Below are positions 1-10,968 of a stretch of 32,576 nucleotides of DNA, piece after piece. The notes beneath the pieces were generated by a model, which saw only the letters and a list, made by a program, of their open reading frames with translations, was not told where the DNA came from and did no database searches. Each line of letters begins with the position of its first letter. The first letter of the stretch is position 1. A program made the translations under genes and the position numbers. The stretch covers positions 1,033,089 to 1,065,664 of the forward strand of contig NZ_PPQE01000025.1 in assembly GCF_002901845.1 (NCBI RefSeq), read 5' to 3'. The DNA comes from Staphylococcus hominis subsp. hominis (GTDB taxonomy: Bacteria > Bacillota > Bacilli > Staphylococcales > Staphylococcaceae).

Positions 1-1230
1 ATTGATATGAGCTTTGGCTTCCGTTACCGCTTGGTCTACTTTCGCTTTTGCAGCTTCTTTTTCTTCTGTTGTCGCATCTAGTGTTCGATCAATTGCTTCT
101 TTCTTAGCTCTAGCTACTTCATCAATTGCCTCTCTTGCTTTCATTTTTTTCGTAATTTCTGGTTGGATTGCATTAATAAAATTCGTACCATTTGTTTTAG
201 CAGTATCTACATTTTCATTTTTTAGTGCTTGATGAATTTGTTCCTTAGCCTTAGTAACCTCTTGATCTATTTTCGCTATTGCTGCCTCTTTTTCTTCTAC
301 TGTTGCATCAGGTGTTTGATCAATTGCTGCTTTTTTAATTCGGGCTACCTCATCGATTGTATCTCTTGCATCTGATTTTTTAACCACTTCTGGAGTAACT
401 GCATTAATTGCAGTTATTCCTTCATTTTGTGCATCATCTACACTTGAATTAGTAGTTGCTTGATTAATGTTATTTTTAGCTTCGATTACTATTTTATCTA
501 CTTTTGCCTTTGCGACTTCTTTTTCTTCTATAGTCGCATCTTCTATTAAATCAATTGCTTGTTTTTTAGCTATAGCGGCTTGATCAATTGCTTGTGTAGC
601 AGCATTTTTCTTTACTGGATGCGCTACTACTTGTGATATCTCGTTTACTTTGTTTTCTTTTAATATTTCAATTTCATTATTGTGATTTAGACTGTTAATA
701 TCTGCTTTTGCTCTAGCTACTAAATTGTCTATTTCAGTTTTGGCTGCATTTTTTTCTTCTAAAGTTGCATTATTATCCTTATCTATTTCAACTTTTCTTG
801 CAGATGCTATATTATCTATTGCAGTTCTAGCGTTACTTCGAACAGTTGGAGTTATAGTAGCAGCATTCACACTATCTATGCTACTTGTTTTTTGTTGCGC
901 TACACCATTATTTGTAGTTTCATTCATAATATTTGTTGTAGCCTCTGACACTAAATTATCAATCGTTGCTTTTGCAGCTTCTTTTTCTTCTACTGTTGCA
1001 TCAGGATTATTATCAAACTCTACTTTTTTAGCATTTGCTCTTTCAGTTAATTCATCAATTGCTGCTTGCTTTACTGTTGGAGTAAGATCAATCATTGTAA
1101 TTTCATTAATTCCAGTGTCTTTATTTGTTGCTACATCATTTGAAGTCATTGATTGATCAACAGTTGTATAACTAGATTGTAGTGCTTGATTCACTTGCTC
1201 AATCACAGCATTTTTTTCTTCAATTGTAGC
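1..1230 (-). repeat. DUF1542 tandem repeats, period 77 residues (231 bp)
   Basis: The core AT(I/V/L/T)EEK starts at residues 631, 708, 785, 862, 939 and 1016 of the adhesin, exactly 77 residues apart every time. Copies are diverged in DNA, so this is an old array, not a recent amplification. Each unit is rich in Ala, Lys and Glu and predicted to be a helical bundle forming a rod that lifts the N-terminal domain from the wall. The array continues past the left edge. Confidence 0.9.
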
Positions 1231-3120
1231 TGTATCGTTACCCATAAAGAGCGCTCTTTTAGTTCTTGCAACTTTGTCTAATGATAATTTAGCATGTGCT
1301 TTATCTAAATTTAAATCGATACTATTAATCGTTGCTTGATCTTTCAATTCACTTATAGGCATCTCATCTGTTTCAGCTAATACTTCTTTAGCTTTTCTAA
1401 GTATCACTTGCATTGCTTCCCATACTTCAGGTGAATTATCGTTTTGATCAAGATTGGCTAAATCATCCTCAATTTCTGTTACTTTGTCTCTCAAATGTTG
1501 CTTATACATTTTAACTGTAATGGTTTGTTTATCTAATACAATATCTCCTTGTCGCATAGCAGAATCAACACTTACAAATTCATTATGCACACCGTATCTT
1601 GTATAGTGATCACCATTATTACGTCCAAAATCTTTAGAATCACTTAACCTATTCATATTTATACCATCTGTAACATAAGTCAAATGTCCTAAGAATTCTT
1701 TTTCAATTGGTCGATCAGTTGGTAAGGATAATCCTATAGAAATATTTTTACTTGCTCCTGCTTCAAGTCGATCTATTTTAACTGTTAACTCTTTAGTTGC
1801 TGCATTAAATTTTCCAGTAGCATTTTTTGTAGATACATATGTCACATCTTCTGGTAAAACAATCGTATATTCTGTTTTATTTGAACTAGAATGTCCTCTA
1901 TTTTCAATTCTAAACCCTATTTCTTGATAAACTCGATCAGCATTTATGGATCCAGATTGTGCAAAGTAGTGTGTATTATTTACTGTCGCAGTTAAATATG
2001 CGCCACTATTAATGGTAACATCAGCTAACACTCCGCCTCCAAAGTTATTAGGACCAGTAAGGAGTCTATGTCCATTAGTAGAATCAGTACTACGATTTAA
2101 TGCCGATTCAAATCTTAATCTTAATCGTGAGACTGTTTCTGGCACTTGAAATACACCTACAAAGTTACCAATTGGGTTCTGTAATATATCCGGAGTTCCT
2201 TTATATAAAAGTGTAGAAGGATTATTCGCATCGTAAATATACACTCTTGCACCATTAACCCCCCATATATTATTCATACTACTAGAAATATAATGTAATT
2301 GGATTTCTGATCCAGGAGTAACATCAACATCTTGGTAAATTGATCCTACTGTAGGATCAGCTATACCTGGAACTTGATTAAAGTTACCATTATATTTTGA
2401 TAGTACTACACCAATTTTATTATTGGTTTTATCGAATATATAAGGATTGTATGCGGGCAACGATTTAGGACCCCAAATTAATGGAATGATGGTTTGATCA
2501 TTACTATTTACATGCCAACCCGGTACAGTATTTGCTTCATTCATTGCAGACTCTAAATTCTTAGTCGGTATCGTCGCACCCTGTGAATTATCTGTAAATG
2601 TCCCATTAATGATTTGACCAGTATTTTGTTCATTTACAGCCATCGGATCTGTATTTGTAGTACTAGGAGTGTTATCTACTGAACGTTTCCCTCTTCTATG
2701 TGGTTGATTAACGTTTGTAGTTTCATGATTATTTTCATTACTAACTACGTCATTAGTTGTTACTTTCTCATTATGATTTGTATTATTTTCAGTGCTATTA
2801 ATTACATTATTCACTGTACCTTCTTCACGTTCACGGTTAATTGAATAATCACTTGAAGTATTACTTTCATTATTTCGATTATTTTCATTTGAATTAGATG
2901 TATTTGCTGACGTTGTTTCATTATGTGGTTGTTCAATATTAGTATTTTGTTTATTAATCGTCGCACTTTCATTCGTTTGTGGAGCACTTGTATTTGTTTC
3001 TGCATCATGAGTTGCTGCATGACCAGGATGTGATAAAAACACTAATGTAGCAATTAGCGTTGAAAATGTCCCCACACTAAATTTACGAATACTAAATTTC
3101 TGTTTTTTAAAAAGATTCAT
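1..3120 (-). CDS. SasC-like cell-wall adhesin with DUF1542 repeats (5' part, runs off left edge)
   Basis: Encodes 1040 codons without a stop, open at base 1. ATG at 3120 follows an AGGAGG at 3124-3132. Residues 1-36 are a YSIRK-type signal peptide (FSIRKFSVGTFST, then a hydrophobic core ending GHAA), directing Sec export and septal secretion. Residues 37-140 are Asn/Ser/Thr-rich and disordered, followed by a basic RRGKR at 142-146. Residues about 170-380 look like a beta-rich ligand-binding domain (INGTF at 171-175, GGGVLADVTI at 361-370). Residues about 380-500 resemble a DUF11-type stalk. From about 530 the protein is helical, then enters DUF1542 repeats. By family and position next to the rhodanese gene and leuS it is the counterpart of S. 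aureus SasC/FmtB-like proteins, linked to aggregation and biofilm. The LPXTG anchor would lie beyond the window. The N-terminal domain looks divergent from SasC as I remember it, so ligand is unknown. Confidence 0.9.
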   Translation of the reverse strand, partial: MNLFKKQKFSIRKFSVGTFSTLIATLVFLSHPGHAATHDAETNTSAPQTNESATINKQNTNIEQPHNETTSANTSNSNENNRNNESNTSSDYSINREREEGTVNNVINSTENNTNHNEKVTTNDVVSNENNHETTNVNQPHRRGKRSVDNTPSTTNTDPMAVNEQNTGQIINGTFTDNSQGATIPTKNLESAMNEANTVPGWHVNSNDQTIIPLIWGPKSLPAYNPYIFDKTNNKIGVVLSKYNGNFNQVPGIADPTVGSIYQDVDVTPGSEIQLHYISSSMNNIWGVNGARVYIYDANNPSTLLYKGTPDILQNPIGNFVGVFQVPETVSRLRLRFESALNRSTDSTNGHRLLTGPNNFGGGVLADVTINSGAYLTATVNNTHYFAQSGSINADRVYQEIGFRIENRGHSSSNKTEYTIVLPEDVTYVSTKNATGKFNAATKELTVKIDRLEAGASKNISIGLSLPTDRPIEKEFLGHLTYVTDGINMNRLSDSKDFGRNNGDHYTRYGVHNEFVSVDSAMRQGDIVLDKQTITVKMYKQHLRDKVTEIEDDLANLDQNDNSPEVWEAMQVILRKAKEVLAETDEMPISELKDQATINSIDLNLDKAHAKLSLDKVARTKRALFMGNDTATIEEKNAVIEQVNQALQSSYTTVDQSMTSNDVATNKDTGINEITMIDLTPTVKQAAIDELTERANAKKVEFDNNPDATVEEKEAAKATIDNLVSEATTNIMNETTNNGVAQQKTSSIDSVNAATITPTVRSNARTAIDNIASARKVEIDKDNNATLEEKNAAKTEIDNLVARAKADINSLNHNNEIEILKENKVNEISQVVAHPVKKNAATQAIDQAAIAKKQAIDLIEDATIEEKEVAKAKVDKIVIEAKNNINQATTNSSVDDAQNEGITAINAVTPEVVKKSDARDTIDEVARIKKAAIDQTPDATVEEKEAAIAKIDQEVTKAKEQIHQALKNENVDTAKTNGTNFINAIQPEITKKMKAREAIDEVARAKKEAIDRTLDATTEEKEAAKAKVDQAVTEAKAHIN

Positions 3121-3300
3121 TATGTTTCCTCCTTGATGTTCTCTCTTGATGTCAATTGTTATAATGAAAATGTTTTATGTATGCTATAGTTGTTACTATC
3201 ACTTACATAATATTATATTCACACTTAAATATAATATCATAATAAAATTAAAAGTACTACAACTAAATAATATAAAAATATTAAAAATAAGTTAAATTAT

Positions 3301-3337
3301 AAAAAAACAGCGAAGAATCATAACTTCGCTGTTTTTC
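3301..3337 (-). terminator. Intrinsic terminator after the rhodanese gene
   Basis: A perfect 9-bp stem (ACAGCGAAG at 3307-3315 with CTTCGCTGT at 3324-3332), 8-nt loop, followed on the minus strand by seven T. It separates the leuS-rhodanese unit from the adhesin gene. Confidence 0.85.
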
Positions 3338-3366
3338 TGTATTATTGTTTAAATATCTATAAATCA

Positions 3367-3678
3367 TTATATACTGTCTATTTCAATACCTTCATCACCC
3401 CATGCTTGCATGCCACCTTCAACATTAACTGCATGAATACCTTCATTTTCAAGGTAGTTCGCTACTTTTTCACTACGAACACCTGCAGCACAAACGATGT
3501 AGTACGTTTCATTTTTATTAAATTGATTTAAGTTATCAGCAATTTGATCCATTGGAATAGTTTTAGCACCAGGAATTGTACCCATTGCAGTTTCTTCATC
3601 TGTTCGCACATCGATAATATTTACTGGATTAGATCCTAGTATTTTCTCTTTTAATTGATCTACTGTAATTGATTCCAT
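3367..3678 (-). CDS. Single-domain rhodanese-like protein
   Basis: 103 residues, one rhodanese domain. The active-site loop CAAGVRS occupies residues 63-69 with the catalytic Cys63 expected to carry a persulfide; the IIDVRTDEE block (21-29) and the C-terminal GGMQAW (88-93) are typical family signatures. Small rhodaneses like this move sulfur from thiosulfate or persulfides to an acceptor in the cytoplasm; the physiological partner is not visible here. The stop of leuS is 18 bases upstream and no promoter-sized gap exists, so the two genes are probably cotranscribed. The protein has no signal peptide or membrane segment. Confidence 0.9.
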   Translation of the reverse strand: MESITVDQLKEKILGSNPVNIIDVRTDEETAMGTIPGAKTIPMDQIADNLNQFNKNETYYIVCAAGVRSEKVANYLENEGIHAVNVEGGMQAWGDEGIEIDSI

Positions 3679-3696
3679 TATAAAACTCCTCTTTCA

Positions 3697-6111
3697 TTAT
3701 TTTGCAACGATATTCACTAATTTTTGAGGTACAACAATAACTTTTTTAATCTCTTTACCTTCTATAGATAGTTTAACATTTTCATTTTGTAATGCTAACT
3801 CTTGCGTATCTTCTTTAGATAAGTCTTTAGGAATATTGATTTTCGCTCTTACTTTACCATTAACTTGCACTACAATTTCAATCTCATCATCTACAAGTAA
3901 TGATGCATTATACGTAGGCCAAGGTTGGTACGTAATAGTTTCTTTATTGCCTAAACGTTGCCATAACTCTTCACTAACGTGAGGGGCAATTGGTGCTAAC
4001 ATTTTAACAAATCCTTCTACATAAGGTTTGTAAATATTATTCGCTTTATAACAATCATTGATAAATACCATCAATTGACTAATTGCCGTATTAAAGTTAA
4101 GAGTATCAAAGTCTTCAGTCACTTTTTTAACTGTTTGATTATAAACTTTATCTAATGAATTGTCGTTATTTTCAACAATTTTATTAGATAATGACCCATC
4201 TTCATTAATGAATAATCTCCATACACGATCTAAGAAACGTCTAGAGCCATCTAATCCATTTTCACTCCATGCTATAGCTGCATCTAATGGTCCCATAAAC
4301 ATTTCATATAGGCGTAATGTATCTGCGCCATGGGATGCTACGATATCATCAGGATTAACAACATTACCTTTAGATTTACTCATTTTTTCGTTGCCTTCAC
4401 CGAGAATCATACCTTGGTTGAATAATTTTTGGAATGGTTCTTTCGTAGGAACTACACCTAAATCATATAATACTTTATGCCAGAATCTTGAATACAGTAA
4501 GTGAAGTACAGCATGTTCTACTCCACCAATATATAAGTCTACCGGCAACCAATGTTTTAATTTCTCTGGATCCGCTAACATATTCTCATTATGTGGATCA
4601 ATATATCGTAAATAATACCAACAACTACCAGCCCATTGTGGCATAGTATTTGTTTCGCGACGTCCTTTCATGCCTGTTTTTTCATCAACAACGTTTACAA
4701 AGTCATCAATATTCGCTAATGGTGATTCTCCCGTACCAGATGGTTTGATTTGATCAGTTTCAGGAAGTAATAATGGAAGTTCTTCTTCAGGCACAGTTGT
4801 CATCGTACCATCTTCCCAATGAATCACTGGAATTGGTTCTCCCCAATAACGTTGTCTACTAAATAACCAGTCACGTAATTTGTAATTCACTTTTTTCTCG
4901 CCAGCACCTTTGGCTTCGAGTAAAGTAATTGCTTTAGAAATTGCTTCTTTATTATCTAGCCCATCTAGTTCGCCAGAATTGATATGTGCACCTTCTCCAG
5001 TATATGCTTCTTCTTGAACATTTCCGCCCTCGATAACTTCAATGATAGGTAAATCAAATTTCTTAGCAAATTCATGGTCGCGCTCATCATGTCCTGGTAC
5101 TGCCATAACTGCACCTGTACCATAAGTCGATAATACATAATCAGCAATCCAAATTGGAAGTTTCTTACCTGATAATGGGTTAATAGCATACGCTCCAGTA
5201 AACACACCTGATTTATCTTTTGCTAAATCAGTACGCTCTAAGTCTGATTTTTTTGATGCTTCTTCTTGATACTGTTTAACCATTTCTTTTTTGTCATCAG
5301 TAGTAATTTCATTCACTAACGCGTGTTCAGGACTAAGTACTAAGAATGTTGTACCGTAGATAGTATCTGGACGTGTTGTAAACACATCAATAGTGTCATT
5401 AGTATTTTCAACATTAAATGACACACGTGCACCTTCAGAACGACCAATCCAGTTTCTTTGCATATCTTTAATTGATTCAGGCCAATCTAATTCATCTAAA
5501 TCTTCTAATAAACGATCGGCATATTCTGTAATTTTTAATACCCATTGTTTCATCGGACGTCTATATACAGGATGACCTCCACGTTCTGATACACCATCTA
5601 CAACCTCTTCATTTGATAACACTGTACCAAGTGCCGGACACCAATTTACTGCAACTTCATCTACATATGCGAGTCCTTTATTATAAAGCTGAATAAAAAT
5701 CCATTGCGTCCATTTATAATATTCAGGATCTGTAGTATTAACTTCTCGATCCCAATCATAACTAAAACCTAGTTCTTGAATTTGACGTTTAAATGTTTGA
5801 ACATTCTTTTTAGTAAATTCTCTAGGATCATTCCCTGTATCTAACGCGTACTGCTCAGCGGGTAATCCAAAGGCATCCCAACCCATTGGATGTAATACAT
5901 TATATCCTTGCATACGTTTATAACGAGAAATAATATCCGTTGCAGTATATCCTTCTGGATGTCCTACGTGTAATCCCGCACCAGATGGATATGGAAACAT
6001 ATCTAATGCATAGAATTTTTTTTGACCTAAATTATCGTTTGCTTTGAATGTTTTATTCTCAGCCCAATAATTTTGCCATTTCTTTTCAATCTCTTTGTGA
6101 TTATAACCCAA
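3697..6111 (-). CDS. leuS: Leucyl-tRNA synthetase
   Basis: 804 residues, the usual length for bacterial LeuRS. It charges tRNA-Leu with leucine in the cytoplasm. The class I signatures are present: HVGH at residues 48-51 and KMSKS at 576-580. Between them lie the CP1 editing domain (TTRPDTIYG region, about 230-420) and the tryptophan-rich [11 protein letters not shown] block. The C-terminal anticodon-binding and tRNA-contacting domains are complete ([12 protein letters not shown]). The ATG at 6111 is preceded by AGGAGGA at about 6119-6125. Expression is controlled by a T-box leader just upstream, which senses uncharged tRNA-Leu. The downstream rhodanese gene is probably in the same transcript. 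Confidence 0.98.
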   Translation of the reverse strand: MGYNHKEIEKKWQNYWAENKTFKANDNLGQKKFYALDMFPYPSGAGLHVGHPEGYTATDIISRYKRMQGYNVLHPMGWDAFGLPAEQYALDTGNDPREFTKKNVQTFKRQIQELGFSYDWDREVNTTDPEYYKWTQWIFIQLYNKGLAYVDEVAVNWCPALGTVLSNEEVVDGVSERGGHPVYRRPMKQWVLKITEYADRLLEDLDELDWPESIKDMQRNWIGRSEGARVSFNVENTNDTIDVFTTRPDTIYGTTFLVLSPEHALVNEITTDDKKEMVKQYQEEASKKSDLERTDLAKDKSGVFTGAYAINPLSGKKLPIWIADYVLSTYGTGAVMAVPGHDERDHEFAKKFDLPIIEVIEGGNVQEEAYTGEGAHINSGELDGLDNKEAISKAITLLEAKGAGEKKVNYKLRDWLFSRQRYWGEPIPVIHWEDGTMTTVPEEELPLLLPETDQIKPSGTGESPLANIDDFVNVVDEKTGMKGRRETNTMPQWAGSCWYYLRYIDPHNENMLADPEKLKHWLPVDLYIGGVEHAVLHLLYSRFWHKVLYDLGVVPTKEPFQKLFNQGMILGEGNEKMSKSKGNVVNPDDIVASHGADTLRLYEMFMGPLDAAIAWSENGLDGSRRFLDRVWRLFINEDGSLSNKIVENNDNSLDKVYNQTVKKVTEDFDTLNFNTAISQLMVFINDCYKANNIYKPYVEGFVKMLAPIAPHVSEELWQRLGNKETITYQPWPTYNASLLVDDEIEIVVQVNGKVRAKINIPKDLSKEDTQELALQNENVKLSIEGKEIKKVIVVPQKLVNIVAK

Positions 6112-6124
6112 AGTATTTTCCTCC

Positions 6125-6337
6125 TAATAAAAATAAAACACCTCAAACTATTACTTTTGACAGGGACGACTTTCTTTAGCCGCGGTACCACCCTCATTCA
6201 CATTTTACATGTGCACTTTATAATAGTAAGAGATGTTTTAAATTCAATTAATTAACGGTAAGTTCACTTAATTCTTAACGCTAGTTTGCACCACCACTAG
6301 CTCTCTTTAGAAAAGTATTTAAGTTACTACTCCAATA
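6125..6337 (-). promoter_or_regulatory. T-box leader of leuS
   Basis: On the minus strand the invariant T-box sequence AGGGTGGTACCGCG lies at 6181-6194. Stem I with the paired arms GCTAGT/ACTAGC and the GTGGTGG loop is at about 6280-6305. A CTT codon (Leu) at 6260-6262 sits in the expected specifier region (GTGAACTTACCG) and is my best guess for the specifier. Two 19-nt arms (6221-6239 and 6135-6153, a few mismatches) enclose the T-box and are followed by a T-rich stretch, giving a terminator. This region fills the 304-base gap between leuS and the transporter gene. Confidence 0.93.
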
Positions 6338-6344
6338 CAGTTTA

Positions 6345-6373
6345 ATATTATGAGATTCGTAACCTAATTGCAA
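6345..6373 (-). promoter_or_regulatory. Sigma-A promoter of the leuS T-box transcript
   Basis: On the minus strand TTGCAA (6368-6373), a 17-nt spacer and TAATAT (6345-6350). It is placed so that transcription starts just ahead of T-box stem I. Confidence 0.6.
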
Positions 6374-6415
6374 GTGGTTCATCATATTTTATATGTTTAA
6401 TTTTCAAGTTATCTT

Positions 6416-7600
6416 TCAACGATTTTCATGTTGTGATTGTTTCGGTAGACCCTTATCAAAAATAGATAAGAAAAACATTCCTATTAATAAAAGAATGATC
6501 ATTCCTATGAACATTGCACTCATATTGAATGTATCTACCAATATACCCCCGATTAGAGGACCAAATGCTTTCCCCACAGTTGATGCAGAATTTACTACAC
6601 CCTGATATTGACCTTGCTTACCTTGTGGCGCTAAATAATTGGCAATCGTTGGTACTGCAGGCCATACAAACATTTCACCAAAAGTAAGAATAATCATTCC
6701 TATTAAGAAGACGGTAAATTGTTCTGCAAAACTTGTAACAAAGAATGACAACATAAAAATTAAAATACCAACAAACATTTGATATTTTAAGTTTCCTTTT
6801 AACAAACGAATGACTGGTCTAATTAATGGTTGTGCAACTAAAATCATAATTCCATTTACCGTCCACAATACACTATATTGAGACATTGAAATATTAATTT
6901 GTTGCGTAAATGAGGCTATTGTTGTTTCCCATTGAATGTATCCAATCCAACAAATACTAAACATGGCACATAATAATATTAAAGCTATAAAACGTTTTTT
7001 ATTTTCTTTACTTTGGATATCTAGACTATCTGGTGATTTCACTTTAGCATGGTATTCTAAATTAAATTGCGTAAAGGCTACAATTCCAAATAATACGTAC
7101 ATGATTAAATTAGCTAAGAAGATAAAATTAAAGCTAAATTCAGCAACGAAACCTCCCATTGCAGCTCCAGCAGCAACACCTATGTTTTGAGCTAAGTAGA
7201 TAGCATTAAAAGTTGTTCTGCCACCATTAGGCCAAACGGCACCAGCCATTGCGTAGATTGCTGGAACAATCATTCCTCCACCAAAACCAAGTAGCACTAA
7301 CCAAACTGCATACCACGGCCATCCATGAAAGAAATTAAGTAATGTTGTACTAAGCAAACAAGTAATAGTACCTATCATGATTGTACGGTAACCACCTAAC
7401 TTATCGAACAACGTTCCACCTAGTAAGTTACCAACTACCATTCCAAAAGAATTAATCATTAGAACAATCCCAGAAACTGTCAAGCTTTTTCCTAATTCTT
7501 CTTTCATATAAATCGTATTTAAAGGCCATAAAAAGCTAGAACCAGTTATATTTAATGCCATTCCTATAACTAGCCACCATACTGATCTAGGTATATTCAT
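6416..7600 (-). CDS. MFS transporter (multidrug/efflux-like)
   Basis: 394 residues with about twelve hydrophobic segments, the size of a 12-helix major facilitator. Helix 1 starts at once (WWLVIGMALNITGSSF). The loop between helices 2 and 3 carries a motif A-like sequence GGTLFDKLGGYRT, typical for proton-coupled drug antiporters and sugar efflux proteins. The central cytoplasmic loop around residue 195-205 is polar (SPDSLDIQSKENKKR). Substrate cannot be told from sequence. ATG at 7600 has AGAGAGGA 10 bases upstream. The gene is alone on this strand, divergent from mnmL. Its 17-base SD leader is identical to that of the hydrolase gene at 10010-10837. Confidence 0.85.
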   Translation of the reverse strand: MNIPRSVWWLVIGMALNITGSSFLWPLNTIYMKEELGKSLTVSGIVLMINSFGMVVGNLLGGTLFDKLGGYRTIMIGTITCLLSTTLLNFFHGWPWYAVWLVLLGFGGGMIVPAIYAMAGAVWPNGGRTTFNAIYLAQNIGVAAGAAMGGFVAEFSFNFIFLANLIMYVLFGIVAFTQFNLEYHAKVKSPDSLDIQSKENKKRFIALILLCAMFSICWIGYIQWETTIASFTQQINISMSQYSVLWTVNGIMILVAQPLIRPVIRLLKGNLKYQMFVGILIFMLSFFVTSFAEQFTVFLIGMIILTFGEMFVWPAVPTIANYLAPQGKQGQYQGVVNSASTVGKAFGPLIGGILVDTFNMSAMFIGMIILLLIGMFFLSIFDKGLPKQSQHENR

Positions 7601-7711
7601 AATTTTTAAGTCCTCTCTTTATATTTTTATCGAACTATAATAAACACTATAACATTAAAATATGTTAAAATCTTTACTTAGAACTAAGTTAGATAGAAAG
7701 GATAATGTGTT

Positions 7712-9228
<1,517 letters not shown>

Positions 9229-9233
9229 ATTTT

Positions 9234-9284
9234 AAAACCCATAAATTAAAACATCAAATCGTAGTTTTAATTTATGGGTTTTTT
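9234..9284. terminator. Bidirectional terminator between mnmM and rot
   Basis: A perfect 19-bp stem (9234-9252 with 9264-9282), 11-nt loop, flanked by A and T runs on both sides. It can end mnmM on the plus strand and rot on the minus strand. Confidence 0.92.
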
Positions 9285-9287
9285 ATA

Positions 9288-9689
9288 TTAAACACTCATC
9301 AATGAATTCAAACTATTTTCTAAAGATTCATATTTTCTTTTAATAATAGTAGTAATAAAATCTAATAATTCATTTCTATATTTATTTTTTTCTTCATTAA
9401 AATGGATAATAACCGTACGTTCGTCGTCAATGGGACGCTCTTTGTAAACCCAATCAGATTGAACTAAATTATTATACGTTCTTGTTCGTTTATATGACTT
9501 GATATTAACGTATTGATCCATCTCTTTTAATGTCATAGGCCCCTTTTCCCATAACGTTAATAAAATAAGTACTTCTTCTTTATTTAAATGATACTTCTCA
9601 TAAATAATTCTAAATATAGAATCTATATCCTTCAATAATTTCTCTAATTTCAATACCATGGATACCGTTTCTTTTTTTTGTAATTTCAT
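9288..9689 (-). CDS. rot: Rot, SarA-family transcriptional regulator
   Basis: 133 residues, one winged-helix domain of the SarA/MarR type. In S. aureus Rot represses exotoxins and proteases and activates spa and immune-evasion genes, and is itself blocked by RNAIII. The core EMD..V....[11 protein letters not shown] and [17 protein letters not shown] agree closely with S. aureus Rot as I recall it. Tyr66 and Arg91, reported as needed for DNA contact in S. aureus, are at the same positions here. ATG at 9689 has AAGGGGA about 12-18 bases upstream. The regulon in this species is unknown, since many S. aureus targets are absent from coagulase-negative species. Monocistronic, with its own terminator. 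Confidence 0.9.
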   Translation of the reverse strand: MKLQKKETVSMVLKLEKLLKDIDSIFRIIYEKYHLNKEEVLILLTLWEKGPMTLKEMDQYVNIKSYKRTRTYNNLVQSDWVYKERPIDDERTVIIHFNEEKNKYRNELLDFITTIIKRKYESLENSLNSLMSV

Positions 9690-10009
9690 AATTCATTCCC
9701 CTTGATCTCTCATATTATGTATAATAATTATAATTCAATTTATTATTAAGTTTATACGATTTGGCGTTTTTAAAAATTCAATACAATTTATTTTTCAGTA
9801 ATATATCAACTATATTTTTTAATTCAACATTTATATTATAAATCTAATACTAAATTCATACAATTTATAAAAAGTAATTGATAGTTATAATTCTACTTAT
9901 ATTGTAATTTTAACTCATTTATAATATTATCACCATATTTTTGATATAGAATAGGCTCGTAGATCCCTGTCTTCTACGAGCTATTTTTATAGATTTTTAA
10001 AAAATTATC
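9690..10009. other. AT-rich intergenic region with one hairpin
   Basis: 320 bases upstream of rot with no convincing ORF. The only clear structure is a perfect 9-bp stem, GCTCGTAGA (9955-9963) with TCTACGAGC (9973-9981), followed on the plus strand by TATTTTTAT. It may end the convergent hydrolase gene, or a short plus-strand RNA from this gap. The rest is probably the rot promoter region; no single promoter stands out. Confidence 0.5.
9955..9987. terminator. Hairpin terminator downstream of the hydrolase-fold gene
   Basis: Stem GCTCGTAGA/TCTACGAGC with 9-nt loop. The T tract is better on the plus strand (ATTTTT) than on the minus strand (TATTCTAT), although the nearest gene end (10010) is on the minus strand. 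Confidence 0.6.
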
Positions 10010-10837
10010 TTATATTTCCTCAATGTCTTCTTCTTGTACAATAAATCCCATTGTATTTACACTATTATTCAAGAAAGTTAATATATATCTCATGACTTGA
10101 TCTCGTTCAGGTTCATTGTGAATCTCATGATAAAACCCTTTCCACGCTTTAAAATAAAATTCATCTGCAAGAAATTGTTGTTTTAAAATATCTATTGAAG
10201 ACGTTTCTAAGATTTTATCTTCAGTACCATACATTAATAAAGTGGGTAACGGTTTGATATCTTTAATATGTTGTGATGTGTCTCTCATTGTTTCATTAAT
10301 AATGTTAAACCATTTGTAAGATACTTTCTTTAACATCAATCCGTCATGATTTGTCTCATCAATCACTTCTGAATTACGAGTTAAATCTTCATAATCTATT
10401 CCTAATTTAAATTGTGTATCTTTTGAGCTCTTTCCAATATTAGATATAAACATATTTTTTCGTGTTTTATAATTTTTCTTTAATTCAAGCATTGGAGAGA
10501 GTAGTAATATGCCTTCAATAGGTAGTTCAGTCTTTTCAAGTAAATTGAGAATAATTAAACCACCTAATCCAACACCCATAACAAATGTTGGTAATTTGTA
10601 TTCGTTTGCAATTTTTATCCATTCAACTAATTGTTCATGATAAATTTCAAATCGTTGCAGTTGACCTCTGTTAGCTCGTGAAGTTTGACCTTGTCCAGGT
10701 AAATCACCCATAATTACGTGATAACCATTACGTCTCAACATCGTAATCACATACGCATATCTACCAGTATGTTCTAACATATTATGTACTATGATGATTA
10801 CGCCTTTAGCGTCATGTTCTGTTTCCCACTTCCACAT
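10010..10837 (-). CDS. Monoglyceride lipase/lysophospholipase-fold protein without Ser nucleophile
   Basis: 275 residues of the serine aminopeptidase S33/lysophospholipase type: HNMLEHTGRY at 18-27 replaces the family HGxxEHSxRY, and GDLPGQGQT at 44-52 matches the G(D/L)xxGxGxS block. At the nucleophile elbow, where relatives have GHSMGG, this protein reads GVGLGG (88-93), with Gly90 in place of Ser; the codon at 10568-10570 is GGA on the minus strand. The other triad members look intact: Asp207 in YGTEDK and His237 in FYHEIHNE. I recall the same GVGLGG in the S. aureus orthologue, so this is a lineage trait. It may be catalytically dead, use another residue, or be a binding protein. ATG at 10837 follows AGAGAGGA. 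Confidence 0.88.
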   Translation of the reverse strand: MWKWETEHDAKGVIIIVHNMLEHTGRYAYVITMLRRNGYHVIMGDLPGQGQTSRANRGQLQRFEIYHEQLVEWIKIANEYKLPTFVMGVGLGGLIILNLLEKTELPIEGILLLSPMLELKKNYKTRKNMFISNIGKSSKDTQFKLGIDYEDLTRNSEVIDETNHDGLMLKKVSYKWFNIINETMRDTSQHIKDIKPLPTLLMYGTEDKILETSSIDILKQQFLADEFYFKAWKGFYHEIHNEPERDQVMRYILTFLNNSVNTMGFIVQEEDIEEI

Positions 10838-10968
10838 ATTTTTAAGTCCTCTCTAATTGAATGTTTATCAAATGTATTATATCAAATTATACCTTTAATT
10901 GTTGTTAAACAATATATCGATTTTCTTAATTTATGACTAATGAATTTAAACGTATGTCACCTCCAAAA

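Noticed and set aside
14..1156. Plus-strand ORFs at 14-232 and 725-1156
   Set aside because: They are antisense to the repetitive adhesin coding region; the low-complexity Ala/Ser/Val content mirrors the repeat, and no SD is present.
2811..3020. Minus-strand 69-codon ORF
   Set aside because: Lies in another frame of the Asn/Ser/Thr-rich part of the adhesin; composition (Gln, Ile, Met runs) is a frame shadow.
4160..5575. ORFs on both strands inside leuS
   Set aside because: Shadows of a complete, high-confidence leuS; no SD, no recognisable domain.
7636..7689. Short palindrome ACTTAGAACTAAGT before mnmL as operator
   Set aside because: Arms of only six bases in AT-rich DNA; no known regulator consensus matches, so it may be chance.
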